NCBI GenBank assembly: GCA_963675135.1 | Contig: OY776132.1 | Span: 65,858,850 to 65,922,849, forward strand | DNA: 64,000 nt | Reading direction: 5' to 3' | Source of the DNA: Galeopsis tetrahit | Taxonomy: Eukaryota; Streptophyta; Magnoliopsida; Lamiales; Lamiaceae | Shown here: positions 1 through 11,874 of the stretch, piece after piece | How the letters are laid out: each line of letters opens with the position of its first letter | How positions within the stretch are numbered: position 1 is the first letter of the stretch | Made by a program: the position numbers and the translations under genes | The notes under the pieces: generated by a model | Database searches by the model: none | Seen by the model: only the letters and a program-made list of their open reading frames with translations | Told to the model about the DNA's origin: nothing

Positions 1-1640
1 TTTCATATTAATTGTTTGACATTTTTTGTCTTAATTATTTCTTTAAAAAAATTGTCGTTTTAATTATTTTTACCACGTTTCTCCCTAAATTACTCATGTA
101 AATTTGAAAGAAATGCAATTAATTTGCATTGAAAAGTGCAAAACTGTCATATAATTTACAAAAAAATGAAAGGTCAAAACGACTCCTATTATGAATAGGG
201 GGGAGTATATACTACTAAAAGGTCAAAATATATATTGCTATACAAGATATGCTACTATAAAAGTCAAAATATACAACAATGACAGTAGAAAAAAAATACT
301 CCCTCCATCCCAAAATTTACAGTAGCACAAATTACCTTTGTAGTAGTTTTTTTTTGTCTTGTAGTAACATATACTCCCTCCGTCTCAAAATGATGGTCCC
401 CTATTTCTTTTTAGTTTATCCCAAAATATAGTCTCATTTTCTTTTAGAGTGTGTAAAATGTTCAAAATATCAATATTTAGTGAATGATTATTGTTTTAAT
501 ATTCAATAAATAAGCATATATTTGAAAGTTTATAGGTAAAATACAAAATTTTAAGTATAATAAACTATACATCTACTCTATTATATTTTTTAATTTTTCG
601 TATCCTAAATTCATGTGTAGTTTGAGTATCCGTTAAAAGCGTTGAGTACAGTTAGAAATTTACTTATTTGATCCGTTTGATTAAGAAATAAATAAATACA
701 ATTTCTTAGTTTATTATAAAAATTATACAACCATCCACGACGGGATATTCTTGTATATATTTAGATATACTATTGATTCATTGAATCATTCTGAATATTC
801 AACCCTATATAACAAATGATACTTTGGCGTCATTCTTGCTAGATTATTGCTGTAAAAAGTGTTTGTTTATTCATGTATATTACATCATTGGAAAGAGACC
901 ATACATGTATTAAATTAGATATGCATGTTCAGAGTGAGTAATTTCAACTCTTCTTGATTAGGACATAAGTTGACAACAATTAAGTATAATTATAATACAA
1001 TAATTGCCCAAGTGTTTGGAGACAGTTGCGTAATCTTGCTGAATATTCATCTGTCAGGTTGGCAATTTATTAGTATCATTCAGGAGTGAATATTTTTTTT
1101 CTATTTAAATATTTATTCTAAATTTTGAGCGCCTTTGACTATTTCCCTAAAAAGAAGTTTCCAGTTTTACAAATTTTAAATTATACTGTAATATTCGTGA
1201 TAAAAAAATCAATTTTTTTTTTTTTGAGGGGAGATAAAAAAATCAAATTAAATGTATTTATCTATTAATTCATTTTCTTATGACAGATTAGGGTCTTTTT
1301 GTAATATTGTTTTTCTTATTAACTATGCATATATATTTGTGATTATATTTTCGTCTGCAAATTTGTAATTGTGCACTACACGCATTTATATTTAATTTTT
1401 TAAATACATTAGTTCTATTAAAAGTTGAATTTTTTTTAGTAAATTTAACAAATCAGGAATGATATAGAGCTACTGATTCATACTCCCTCCCTTAATTAAT
1501 GATAATTAATTTAATTATTATTTAGATATATTATCTACACACCCTATATTTTTTGGAAAATAAAGAGGTATGTCCAACCCTCAGTATCTTCTCCTAATTT
1601 CTTATAAGAAAGATATGTCAAACTCTCTATATTTTCTTTG
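1..1640. other. AT-rich intergenic DNA with MITE remnants
   Basis: I see no gene in this stretch. The motif CTCCCTCC, typical of ends of Stowaway-like MITEs in plants, occurs near 300, 372 and 1483. A GGGGGAGTATA near 198 faces ACTCCCTCC near 298, which would fit a short degraded MITE of about 110 bp. The rest is poly-A/T-rich and carries no long reading frame. Confidence 0.5.
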
Positions 1641-1885
1641 GGTTGGTCTGCTATGGACTCGAGTGCATGTTGTGCATCCTAGTTTGCACTTTTCAGTTTA
1701 TTGACTTATACTTTTTGGTAAATGGTGTTGCACTTTTCAATTATTAAACTGTATAATAATATTTTTAGTTATAGTGACTTACACTTTTTAGTAATATTGT
1801 ATTGTACTTTTCAGTTTAATATCATACACTTTTCTTTAGACTAGGGTGCACAACATGCACTCGAGTCCATACTAGACAAAACCAT
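1641..1885. mobile_element. MITE with 9-bp TSD, Mutator-type
   Basis: The ends form a terminal inverted repeat sharing ACTCGAGTGCATGTTGTGCA. The element is flanked by the perfect 9-bp direct repeat TTTTCTTTG (1632-1640 and 1886-1894), the target-site length made by Mutator-like transposases. The interior is AT-rich with repeated GCACTTTTCAGTT-type words and no coding capacity. A second member with the same ends and its own 9-bp TSD lies at 57565-57812. Confidence 0.85.
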
Positions 1886-1894
1886 TTTTCTTTG

Positions 1895-2645
1895 ATTTCT
1901 TATTTTCCGGCAGTTTTGATTTCCCGTGATTTCTACAGATTAAATATATCACCATACTCATTGAACTGTAGACAAGAAAATTTGTGTCGCCTACACAACA
2001 ATGGAGGGAAGAATTTCAATTTCAAAGTTTTGGATTTTTTTTTTTGCCTTTATACCTTCAAATATGCCTATTGAATCTACTATCAATTCTTCATATCGAT
2101 TTAAACCAACTTAGCAATAACCATGAATTACATACAAAAGAGAAATTACAATTCTTGGGATGACTTTGTCATCAGGAAATATCATAATCTTATTTGGGTG
2201 AAAATTGCATGATTTATTATACATTTGAGTCAAAAAAATTTATAATTTTATATTTTTATTGCTCAATTTTAAATAATTTTGGAGGTCAGCTGTGTTGTGC
2301 ATTTTGTAGGAAAAAAAAGATTTTAGAGGTAAAAACATCTATCTAATTTTTAGTGAAGCCAACTAAAAAAAATCGAGTTAGAGGGTAAAATAAATAAAAT
2401 TAATTCATGAAATAGATAATTGATTTTCGGCCCATTTTCGAAGGCCCATTTGCAATTAATTGGGAAGAATTAAATTCCCATTTTATTTGCATGAGGTTTA
2501 AATTGGAACAAAAGTGGGTGCCATTTAAAAGCTACATGGTCCACCTCATTTATCAAAGTCAGCCCAGTCCAATGGCCACGGTTAAATGCCCCCTCTTATT
2601 ATATCTTCACCCATGAAATCACCTCCACATTTGAGTTCACCCTCT
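1895..2645. other. Intergenic DNA with a dispersed repeat segment
   Basis: I recognise no gene here. About 2475-2645 resembles sequence elsewhere in the window: the CATTTTATTTGCATGAGG block recurs near 7600, the CCTCATTTATCAAAGTCAGCC block near 8900, and the GGCCACGG..AAATGCCCCCT block near 57828. This stretch is therefore probably part of an unnamed dispersed repeat in which the neighbouring elements sit. Confidence 0.4.
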
Positions 2646-2649
2646 CTTA

Positions 2650-5600
2650 TTTTTTAACACTACCTTCGACTACAACTGGATGTCTCGTGTAGTGAAGCTC
2701 ATATTCGAGGGTGTACTTCAAGTATCTTAGGACCCTTTTTAGTGCTTTCCAGTGCTCTTTACTTGGATTGTTCGTGTATTGACTCAGCTTGTTTACCGAA
2801 CATGCAAGATCAGGGCGTGTACAATTTGTAATGTACATCACACTTCCAATGATCCTTGCGTATTCCAGTTGAGCTACTGGTTCTCCTCTGTTCTTTTTCA
2901 AGTGAACATTCAGTTTCAAAGGTGTCTTAGCAGGTGGATCGTCAAAGGCGTTAAATTTCTTTAGTACCTTCTCCACATAGTGAGATTGTGTCAAGGAAAT
3001 TCCATCAGACGTTTTCTCTATCTTGATTCCAAGAATCACATCTGCTAATCTCATGTCTTTCATGTCAAAGTTTTTACTTAACATGTTCTTCGTATTATCT
3101 ATGATATTGTGATTGTTACTCATGATTAACATGTCATCGACATATAAGCATATGATAACAAATCCATTTGGTGTATCTTTCACATATAAACACTTATCAC
3201 ATTCATTAATTCGAAACCCATTTGACAACATCGTATTGTCAAATTTCAAATGCCATTGTTTTGGGGCTTGCTTAAGTCCATACAGTGATCGAACGAGTTT
3301 GCACACCTTTTTCTCGTTTCCAGGATCAACATATCCTTCAGGTTGATCCATGTATATTTCAGCATCCATCTCACCATTAAGAAACGCAATTTTAACGTCC
3401 ATTTGGTGTATTTCGAGATTGTGTAATGAACCAATCGCGACTAATACACGAATGGAGGTGATTCTTGTCACTGGTGAATATGTATCGAAGAAATCATACC
3501 CTTCTTTTTGTTTAAAACCCTTTGCAACAAGACGAGCTTTATAATTGTCAACAGATCCATCTGCTTTGTACTTTCTTCTAAGGATCCACTTTCATCCTAA
3601 GGGCTTGCAACCTTTAGGGAGATCAACCAACTCCCATGTGTGATGTAGCAGAATTGAATCGTATTCACTTTTTATGGCTTTCTTCCAAAGGGGTGCATCT
3701 AGTCTTGCCATAGCTTCTTTGATAGTTTTAGGTTCATCTTCCTCCAAAACATAAGTAATAAAGTCTGAACCAAAATCCTTATCAATTCTAGCTCTCTTAC
3801 TGCGTCTTGGTTCTTCACTCTCTTGAGTGGAAGGACCAGTAGTGTCATCTGTTGCTTCATGAGTTCTTTTATTCGAACTCACTTCCTCTTTTTCCTTAAA
3901 CGGGAAAATATTTTCAAAGAACACAACGTTCCTTGACTCAATTGTAGTACCTTCTGTCATATCAGGTATTTCAGATTTGTGAATCAAAAATCGATAGGCA
4001 TTACTGTTTGAAGCATATCCTATAAAGATACAATCAACTGTTTTAGGGCCGATTTTAACTTGTTTAGGAAGTGGTACTTCAACCTTAGCCAAACACCCCC
4101 ACACTTTGAGGTATTTGTATGAAGGTTTTCGTTTCCTCCATACTTCATAAGGAGTTTGATCCTTAGTTTTATGTGGAATCTTGTTCAGAATGTGGTTAGC
4201 CGACAGAATGGCCTCCCCCCCACAAGTTCTGAGGAAAACCAGAGCTGATTAACATAGCGTTCATCATCTCTTTTAGTGTTCGGTTTTTTCTTTCCGCAAC
4301 ACCATTAGACTGAGGTGAGTAAGGGGCTGTCGTTTGATGAATTATTCCTGTTTCAACACATAATTGTTCAAATGGAGCTACGTACTCTCCACCTCTATCA
4401 CTGCGAATTGATTTAATTCGAGTGTCTAATTGATTCTCTACTTCATTTTTATAACGTTTAAAAGCTTCTATAGCTTCGTCTTTACTTCTTAAATGATAAA
4501 CGTAGCAGAATCTTGTACAGTCGTCTATGAAAGTAATAACATACTTTTTCCCTCCTCTAGTTTGTATAAATTTCAAATCACATACATCCGTGTGAATTAA
4601 TTCTAGAGGGGCAGTGTTCCTTTCAACAGTTTTAAATGGTAGTTTGGTCATTTTTGCTTCCGTGCAAATTTCACATCGTTTGGATGTATCAACGTTGTCA
4701 ATTTTAAGTAAATCGAGATTTACTAAACGTTTTATGGATTTTAAATTCACTTGTCCTAATCTAAAATGTCATAAAGAGGAACACTCAACGATATAAGCAG
4801 AAGTAGAAGCAATTTCATTAACAACTTGTTTGCCTTTGGGGCTTACAACCATTGTGCTTAACTTAAATAAACCATTCTCGAGATAACCCTTCCCGAGAAA
4901 GTGACCAAACTTACTTAGAACTATCTTATCAGACTCAAAGACTAGTCTAAATTGACTGCTAACTAGAAGAGACCCCGAAATTAGATTCTTCCGGATGTCT
5001 GGGACATGCAGCACGTTCTTCAAGGTTAGCTCTTTTCCAGATGTCAGCTTCAACACCACTGACCCAGTTCCAGCCACTTCAGATGAGGTTTGGTTGCCCA
5101 TGAACAACTTTCTCCCATCAGTAGGAGAATAGTTGGAGAATGCAGACCTCTCCGAGCAAACGTGGCAGGTGGCACCAGTGTCCACAAACCACTCCTTCTT
5201 ATTGTCCACCATGTTGACCTCCGTCACCACTACAGACATGTCCTAATCAGTAAGGTTCAAAGAATCTTGTACTTTCTGCTTTCCTTTTCCCTTGTCGTCA
5301 CGACGGGGTTGACGACACTCACTGGACTTGTGGTTTGGTTTCCCACACCTGTAGCAATTTCCAGTGAATTTTTGCTTTGGGGCAGAACCCTTCACAAACT
5401 TCGTTGTGTTGGCAGAAGACTCGTTGGGACATTTTCTTTTCTTTGATGGACCCTCTTGTTCCATCAGGTTAGCCTTGACTTCAATCTGAAGGGCAGATCC
5501 CTTTCCTTCTCTTTTTCTGTTGTCCTCTTCAATTCTCAGACGAACAATCAAATCCTCCAAGCTCATTTTCTTTCGTTTGTGCTTGAGGTAAGACTTGAAA

Positions 5601-6370
5601 TCCTTCCAAGAAGAAGGCAATTTCTCGACTACTATAGCTAGCAGAAAAGCATCTGGCAGAACCATGTCTTCAGCAGCTATCTTATGGAAGATAATCTGCA
5701 GTTTCTGGACTTGATCCACTACAGATTTGTTATCCTCCATCTTAAAGTCGTACAGTTGTGCAACGACGAATTTATTCAGTCCTCCACCTTCAGTTCTGTA
5801 CTTCTTCTCCAAGGACTCCCACAGCTCCTTGGCAGATTTAATGTCACAATAGACACTGTAGAGGGCGTCAGACAGTCCTCCAATTATGTGGTTTCTGCAC
5901 AGATAATCACCACTTGACCACTAATCATAAAAGATCCTTTCCTGCTGACTGACATTTGCCTCAGGCTGTGTAGGTTTATTTTCAGTCAGAAACCTATCCA
6001 TTCCAAGCATGGTCAGATAGAACATCATCCTACTCTGCCATCTTTTGAATTCAGTCCCTGAGAATTTCTTAGGGTTTTCTCCTTGTACGACCATCGGCCT
6101 CGGCCCAGGTGCAGAGAAGGTAAAAATCTGATCCCCAAAGGGATTCTGGAAAGGAGGAGCTCCTACAAAAGGATTGCCTCCGTTCCTGACCTTGTCAGCA
6201 TAGTCGTTATGTCTTCCTAGAGATTTCACACCAGAGTTGTGTGAAACTGATCGAGCAGGAGATGTTTCCTTATTGGCATCGTTGCCAATATTCTCAGCAG
6301 TGTTTCCAGTACCGTGAACGACCTCTGTATCAGTGGGGTCAACGTCCATGTTATCATTCGATTTCGACAT
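2650..6370 (-). pseudogene. Ty1/copia gag-pol polyprotein, truncated and stop-containing
   Basis: Read on the minus strand from a true ATG at 6370, domains follow copia order. Gag comes first, with a CX2CX4HX4C zinc knuckle (CYRCGKPNHKSSEC, near 5340). Next is an aspartic protease with WFVDTGATCHVC (near 5190), then the integrase core (HTDVCD, SDRGGEY, NGVAERKNR), and reverse transcriptase with YVDDM (near 3140). In-frame stops occur near 5921, 5243, 4767 and 3591, and a C-run near 4214 shifts frame between integrase and RT. The frame ends at about 2650, where the RNase H domain should start; RNase H and the 3' LTR are absent. The element is not autonomous. The coding order and gag type suggest the Tork/Tnt1-like group, but that assignment is from memory of the family only. 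Confidence 0.9.
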
Positions 6371-7200
6371 TGCAGTGTATTAATTAAGTCCGAAAATTAA
6401 TTTAATTAATTAAGTCCGAAAAGTAGATTAAAATATTTTGTTCTGCGATTGTAGGAAAATTTACGTCTGATATGGGTATACTGCAATATCGAAGAATCTG
6501 ATAACACAAGTCGAGTCAAGGGAAACTCTTTTCCCGCAGAACAGAATACGCCCAGGTAGTGCTCGACCGGTATGACGTTCTGTTCCCAAAGGTAAAACGA
6601 CTTCGCTTAATCAATCAGTAGCACCACTGAAAGAAAGTCACTAACGTACTAGGTACGAACTGAACACACACGGAAAAAATTACGGCAACACACGGAGAAA
6701 TTTCGGCAACGAGAACAGTATATGGCTTTGGAGAGCACAACACTGCAGGGAGAAGAGAAGAGGGGCGAAAATTTTCAGCGTGAAAAATCATGAGGGGAGA
6801 GCCTGGTATTTATAGGCAGATAAAATCCTAGGTGGTTGCAAAAAGATAGACGACCCCAAAGACCACCAAAGATCAATTGCCGAAGCCGAGCCGGCCGAAC
6901 GTGCAGGCGTGCGCGTGTGGCCCTTTGGGGAGTGTACCCTTAATATATGGTTGAACTTCATTCCTACTTCAGGACATGTGACCCTTCACATTCCCACACC
7001 TCAAACTCAAGTTGAAACATTCAACTTCATTAATTAATTTCTCACTCACTTTAACTCGGTTTTGAGATATTAAATATACCACGTTCATCTACTCCGCGAG
7101 TAGATCGACTATGTCACGTTTAATTATTTTATAATTAACGTTTAGTTCTTCTAATTAATTAATTAGATAAGGGTGTCAAAACCCAATTAATCCCACATTA
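6371..7200 (-). mobile_element. Probable 5' LTR and leader of the copia element
   Basis: This stretch lies directly upstream of the copia gag start. On the minus strand it holds a good TATA box (CCTATAAATACC, 6805-6816) in a position expected for an LTR promoter. A sequence TGTTATCAGA near 6500 resembles the initiator-tRNA primer site TGGTATCAGA, placing the LTR end close to 6510. The outer LTR edge is not fixed; a start near 7190 (TGTGGGATT on the minus strand) is a guess. No second LTR is present in the window to confirm the limits. Confidence 0.5.
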
Positions 7201-7637
7201 ATTCCAACCATTACTCAAAATGAATTATACATATTAGACTTAGTTTTCAAAAGTAAAATTTATAAACCTAAAATAAAAAATAAGAACTAACCTTTGCCCA
7301 TATATTTTTTTTAAGCGGTCTTCTCCCCTTTCATCTTCTTTAAAATGAGATTCTACATGAAAGTTCACCTTCTTCAAAATGAGGAGACTGAGTGATTTAC
7401 GTGAGAAAGAAGTAGAAAAGCGTGGAGAGTGAAAGTGGTGGGTGTACCGAATATATAAACTAAATAGTAGTGGAAAAAAAGTTTAATAGGAATTAGGGTA
7501 ATTTGAGGTTTTCAGCGTGAATGTACTCATCTTAAGGTGAGTGTTCTAAGTGAGTACGTATCCTCATCAAAGGTGTGTGTATAACGGTGCTCTTTCCATT
7601 TTATTTGCATGAGGTTACAAAATGGGTGCCAATTAAA
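7201..7637. other. Intergenic DNA between copia LTR and MULE
   Basis: I see no gene here. The final 40 bases resemble the block near 2475-2530, so this DNA shares an ancestor with the sequence left of the copia element. Confidence 0.35.
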
Positions 7638-8877
7638 GGTGTGGGTTATATACCCTCATGCAGCTTTGTTAAATATACTTTCCTGATACACGGACCCCTT
7701 AAAGTGGCTTATATTAAATGTACTCTCTTTCTTCTTCTTTCCATCCACTAATACATATTTGGTTTTGCATAGCCCTTAAAAAGTGTTTTGGAGAGCTTTT
7801 AAAACAGCTCTCCAAGTGACAGCTGTCTAAACTTAGACAGCTTTTAAAAACCGTTGTCTAAGTGCTTACACTTGGACAGCGATTTTTAACAGCATTGCAA
7901 GTGGGGAGAAGTAAAACCACTTGGACTGCAGTTCATAACCGCTGTCTATGTGTTTTTTTTTTAATTCCTTTCACTTAGGCAATGCTGTCTAAGTGACATT
8001 TTTTATTTATTTTTCGTTTCACTATAACCGCTGTCTAAATATTTTTTTTTATATTTTTTTTTTAATAAATATTTTATATTTTAAAAATTCTGTTTATACA
8101 AAACAAAATTTTAATTATACCACTAAATTTTTTTTTTTTTAAATAACCGCTTTCCAAGCTGTATCTTGGAGAGCTTTTTGAAAAAAGAGCTCTCCAAGTG
8201 CAGCTCTCCAAGCTTAAATGTGTAGTAGTGACCCCTTTCTCTTCTCCCCTTTCACCTTCAACCCGTCGCCTCAGTGTCGCCCGCAGCTTCCCTCCTCCTT
8301 CCGCCGCCCATTGTCGCCTGCATTATTTTCTTTTCTGCAATATCGTGGCGGTGCCACCCTCCTCTCTCGTGACGTCGCCGCCCTGTCTTTTCCCACCCAA
8401 GCCGCCCCTCCTCCCTCGCCCATACGCTTCCCCATCTAAGTCGGCCGCCGCCCCCACCTCACTCCTCCCATTTTTTAGCATTTTTTGTCGAAATGTTTCA
8501 ATTTATTTTTTATTTTTTCTTTCAAAGAAATCTTGTCGGTGAGAGAGTTTTTTTTTTTTTTACGCATTATTGTTGACCATATACCTTATTTTTTACGAAC
8601 CGACACTAGTTTGTCGAAAATATGTCAATTTTTTTTTTTAGATTTATGTTGGATTTTTGTTGGGCTTTTGGTTTTGTCGGAGGCGACGGCCGTGGGAGTT
8701 GGTGGCGGCTACGAAAATTAGAGCTAGTATTAGGTTTTTTATTTTAAAGGGAAAGTGTATCTATCTAATACTAAATATTTTACTGAAAGGGTAAATTGGA
8801 TATTTTACATGTATATTTAATTAACAAATGGAGAGGGGGTATATTTAACAAAGCTCGAGGGGTATATAGCCCACACT
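7638..8877. mobile_element. MULE-type non-autonomous element, family member 1
   Basis: The ends are inverted copies of one another (GTGTGGGTTATATACCC at the left, the GTGTGGGCTATATACCCC complement at the right), each followed by AGCTTTGTTAAATATAC. The element is bounded by CAATTAAA direct repeats (7630-7637 and 8878-8885; a ninth base matches imperfectly). Inside, a C-rich block (about 8230-8470), T-tracts, degraded GTCGA-type words and a G-rich block (8660-8715) follow the order seen in members 3 to 5. No transposase is encoded. A CACTA-like element is nested at 7746-8230. Confidence 0.75.
7746..8230. mobile_element. CACTA-like non-autonomous element nested in MULE 1
   Basis: The left end reads CACTAATACATATTT and the right end is the complement of CACTACTACACATTT, matching the CACTA terminal signature. 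Subterminal repeats of the type CTTGGAGAGC and CTTGGACAGC occur in both orientations near both ends, as expected for this superfamily. Flanking triplets ATC and ACC differ at one base, so the 3-bp TSD is imperfect. No transposase is encoded. Confidence 0.55.
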
Positions 8878-8958
8878 CAATTAAAAGCTAAACGGCCAAC
8901 CTCATTTATCAAAGTCAGCCATGTCCATGTGTGTTGGAGGGAGAAGAAAACAGCCGAA

Positions 8959-9222
8959 GGATTTGGGAAGGGTACAACTATCTGCACATCCGACCTGTTT
9001 AAGTGCACACCCCCGATTGATGCACTCTCTCCTTCCCCCACCCCAAATTTGATTATGCTAGATGCACTCTCCCCTAATTGTCATAAACTTGGATTTGGGA
9101 AGGGTACGACTATCTGCACACCCGACCTATTTAAGTGCATACCCCCGATTGATGCACTCTCCCCTCCCCCAACCCCCAAATTTGATTATGCTAGATGCAC
9201 TCCCCCCTAATTGTCATAAATA
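8959..9222. repeat. 132-bp tandem duplication at the left end of MULE 2
   Basis: The units 8959-9090 and 9091-9222 are near-identical and each contains the element's left terminus preceded by GGATTTGGGAA. The duplication therefore includes flanking DNA and the terminal repeat, giving this element two left ends. Confidence 0.85.
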
Positions 9223-10015
9223 CTTTTTTTTTTTTATCATATTAGTGTATTTTACTTGTCACACCCCACTATTAGATGCACCCCCACTCTCACTCCAAAC
9301 CCTAATTTTATCACTTTTTTATTTCTTCTTCCTCACTTCCCTCTTTTTTCCACAGACTTCACCACAGCCGCCCCTCTGCCACCAACCAGCGCCGCCCTCC
9401 CTCTCTCTCCCTCCTGACTTACGCAACAAAAATGAAAAAAAAAAAAAACCTTTCCCCCTACCCACCCTCGCCCTTCCTCCACACCTCCATCCCTTGCAAA
9501 GACAAGCCGCATGTTGCAGGTATGTATTTTTTTTTTTTAATTTCGATAAAATAAGGTTAAAATTATACATTTTCGACGATAATTTGTTGTCGATAAGAGT
9601 GTATATGGTCGACTTAAAATTGTCGATTTTTTTTCAACAAACCTGTGTCGACCATATACACTCTCGTCGACAAAAGTTTGTCATCGAAAGTGTATTTGTT
9701 TGACACTGGTTTGTCAGAAAAAAAACTGAAATTTTTAAGGTGTTTTTTTTTTTTAATTTATGAGATTTTTACGTGATTTTGTCATTGTTTGGATGAAGTT
9801 AGTGGCCGGAAGTGGTGGTGACGGCGACTATTAGGATTAGAGTTTAAATGTTGAAGGGGGGTGTAGTTAATAGTGGGGGTGCATTTAGTTGTAGTATTTT
9901 ACTTAAAGTGTATTTTAAAGGGTTTTTTACCCCCATTATTAAATTAATAAATTAAAAGGGGGTGCATTTATACAAGTTGGAGGTGCACAAGTCGGAGGTG
10001 CAAATAGCCGTACCC
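8970..10015. mobile_element. MULE-type element, family member 2
   Basis: Ends are inverted: GGGTACAACTATCTGCAC at the left and the complement of GGGTACGGCTATTTGCAC at the right. I could not find a clean TSD. Inside, in order, are CCCCCGATTGATGCACTC, a C-rich block (9290-9510), the splice-donor-like GCAG|GTATGT (intron side starts at 9520) followed by a T-tract, inverted GTCGAC words (9585-9680) that can form a hairpin, and a G-rich block near 9800. The serine/proline-rich frames across the C-rich block look like composition rather than a protein. Confidence 0.65.
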
Positions 10016-10417
10016 ATTTCATCTATAGGGAGAGTACTAATTTCACTACAGGATCCAGTGATCCACCTTCATTTCAGCCCATTTCTCAACAAAACTGCAG
10101 CCCAAATCTTATGTGGATTAAATGACCCAAATTAGGGAAGCTGCGTTATGTTGAAGCAACATTACACGCACTCACTTCTAATGGGAGGTGTTCTTCATTG
10201 GAGATCTGGATTAACTTGTATCCAACCTCTACAAGATATTAAGCTTTTTTTTCCATTTATTTTATTTAGTTTTTATCATTTTATTTTGCAATAAATTTGA
10301 TTATGTTGGTATTAGGCTACCACACTTTGTATGTATAGCAAATATGGGTTTTTTTTTTTTAACAGTGGCCTTTTAGAATTTGTCCTGACTAACTAAAGGT
10401 TCTCGGCCCAATTTAAA
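10016..10417. other. Intergenic DNA between MULEs
   Basis: There is no recognisable gene. The right edge (10409-10417, CAATTTAAA) is the target-site copy of the next MULE. Confidence 0.4.
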
Positions 10418-10608
10418 GGCCCTGCCTATATACCCCTCCAGCTCTGTTAAGTATACTCCCCCGATACATACACCACCCACAAAATAACCTGCGTTAAATG
10501 TACTCCCCCACAAAATATTTAAAATACCCTTCTACACATTTAATTTATATTATAGATACACTCCCCCATTTAAATGTAAAACTCTAAACCTATTTCTTCT
10601 CTCCTCTC

Positions 10609-11336
10609 TAGGGGTGAAAACGGATCGGATACGGACGGATTGTGCTTATACCGTATCCTAAACCATATTTTTTTCTCGAATTCGGAGTCGGATACGGAAA
10701 AGCCGGATTCGGATACGAATTCGGAATATTCGGTATACGGAACGGATATCGGACGAATCCGGGCCGGATTCGAATAACTATAATCAGATAATATATTTAA
10801 AATGGAAATCATCAAAATGTGATTGAAACACATAAAAAATCAACAAACATGAAATCATCAAAATATATCCTTCGTAAACATCACCACTCCAGCACAACAT
10901 AACGCCTAAGAAGACATATATAATATTATACCCAAGCATGAATAAAGCAATCAACAAACTACTCCTAAGCCAAAGAATCATCCACTCAGGAAAACATTAA
11001 AACCATACGCAACATACATACGTTTCTTTTAAGTTTTAACTAATGCTAATGATTAATGAAGAATAAAGCACACCATCAAACACAAGTTTAAAACATAATT
11101 AAAAAATAAAATTAATATAAAATAAAATATATTAAAAAATCCGGGTATTTGGATTTATTATCCGGATAATATCTGATAAAATATGGGAAAACTCGAATAC
11201 GGTCGTTTATTATGTATTCCGAATCCGAAGTCAACTATCCGTATCCGCCCGGATACTAAATTTTTATACCGAATTCGTATCCGACCGGATACGGTTCCGG
11301 ATCGGTCGGTAAATATCTGATCCGTTTTCACCCCTA
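10609..11336. mobile_element. hAT-type MITE nested in MULE 3
   Basis: Both ends carry TAGGGGTGAAAACGGATC in inverted orientation, and the perfect 8-bp TSD CTCCTCTC flanks the element (10601-10608 and 11337-11344). Both are hallmarks of hAT transposons. Near each end are many copies of CGGATACGG/CCGGATA-type words; the middle is AT-rich and does not encode a transposase. Confidence 0.9.
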
Positions 11337-11790
11337 CTCCTCTCTCTCTCTCATTTCTCCGTTTTCCCCAATTCACGCCGCCACGCCGTCCCAACCTCTT
11401 GTCGGCCGCCGCCTTCCCAACCTCCAATCGGCCGCCGTTACCTTCCCTCCCAGACAAACTCGCGGCCGGCCGCGGCCGCCTCACCTTCTTCCTCCATTAT
11501 CGCGGCCTCCCTCCACCCCACAAATCGGCTGCCGCCTTCCCCCCCTCTCCCTCCGTTCTTGCTACTGCCCCCACCCCACCCCAAAAATCGGCGCCGCCTT
11601 CCCCTCCCTCTCTCCCTCCGTTCTCGAGGCTGCCCCCGCGCCAGAAATCGGCCGTCGCCGCCCTCCCCTCCATTCTCGCGGCGGCTGCCGCCTCCCCCTT
11701 CTATTCTCTCGACCTCGGCCGCGCGCCTCTAACCCTCCCCCATCGCGGCTGTCTCCCTTCGGTGTCCAGGTATGTTTTTTTTTTTCAATC

Positions 11791-11874
11791 TCGACAAACC
11801 AGTGTCGAGTAGATGCATTACTGTCAACAAAAGGTTGTCCACAATAGTGCATCTACTCGACACTGGTTTGTCGA
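11791..11874. repeat. Perfect 27-bp hairpin inside MULE 3
   Basis: Arms 11791-11817 and 11848-11874 are exact inverted copies around a 30-nt loop. The loop holds further partial complementarity (CTGTCAACAA against TTGTCCACA). The arms include TCGACAAACCAGTGTCGAG. It lies about 20 bases after the donor-like GTATGT. Confidence 0.9.

Noticed and set aside
2570..2645. 3' LTR of the copia element
   Set aside because: It does not resemble the probable 5' LTR at 6500-7200; it matches instead a dispersed block near 57828.
9062..9703. 213-codon serine/proline-rich frame as a gene
   Set aside because: It crosses a MULE terminus duplication and the hairpin block; the composition comes from the C-rich block of the family.
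10570..10833. 87-codon minus-strand frame
   Set aside because: It lies across the left end of a hAT MITE and reflects CGGATACGG repeats.
11399..11812. Proline/alanine-rich 137-codon frame as a gene
   Set aside because: It is the C-rich block of MULE 3; the corresponding frames in other members are not conserved as protein.
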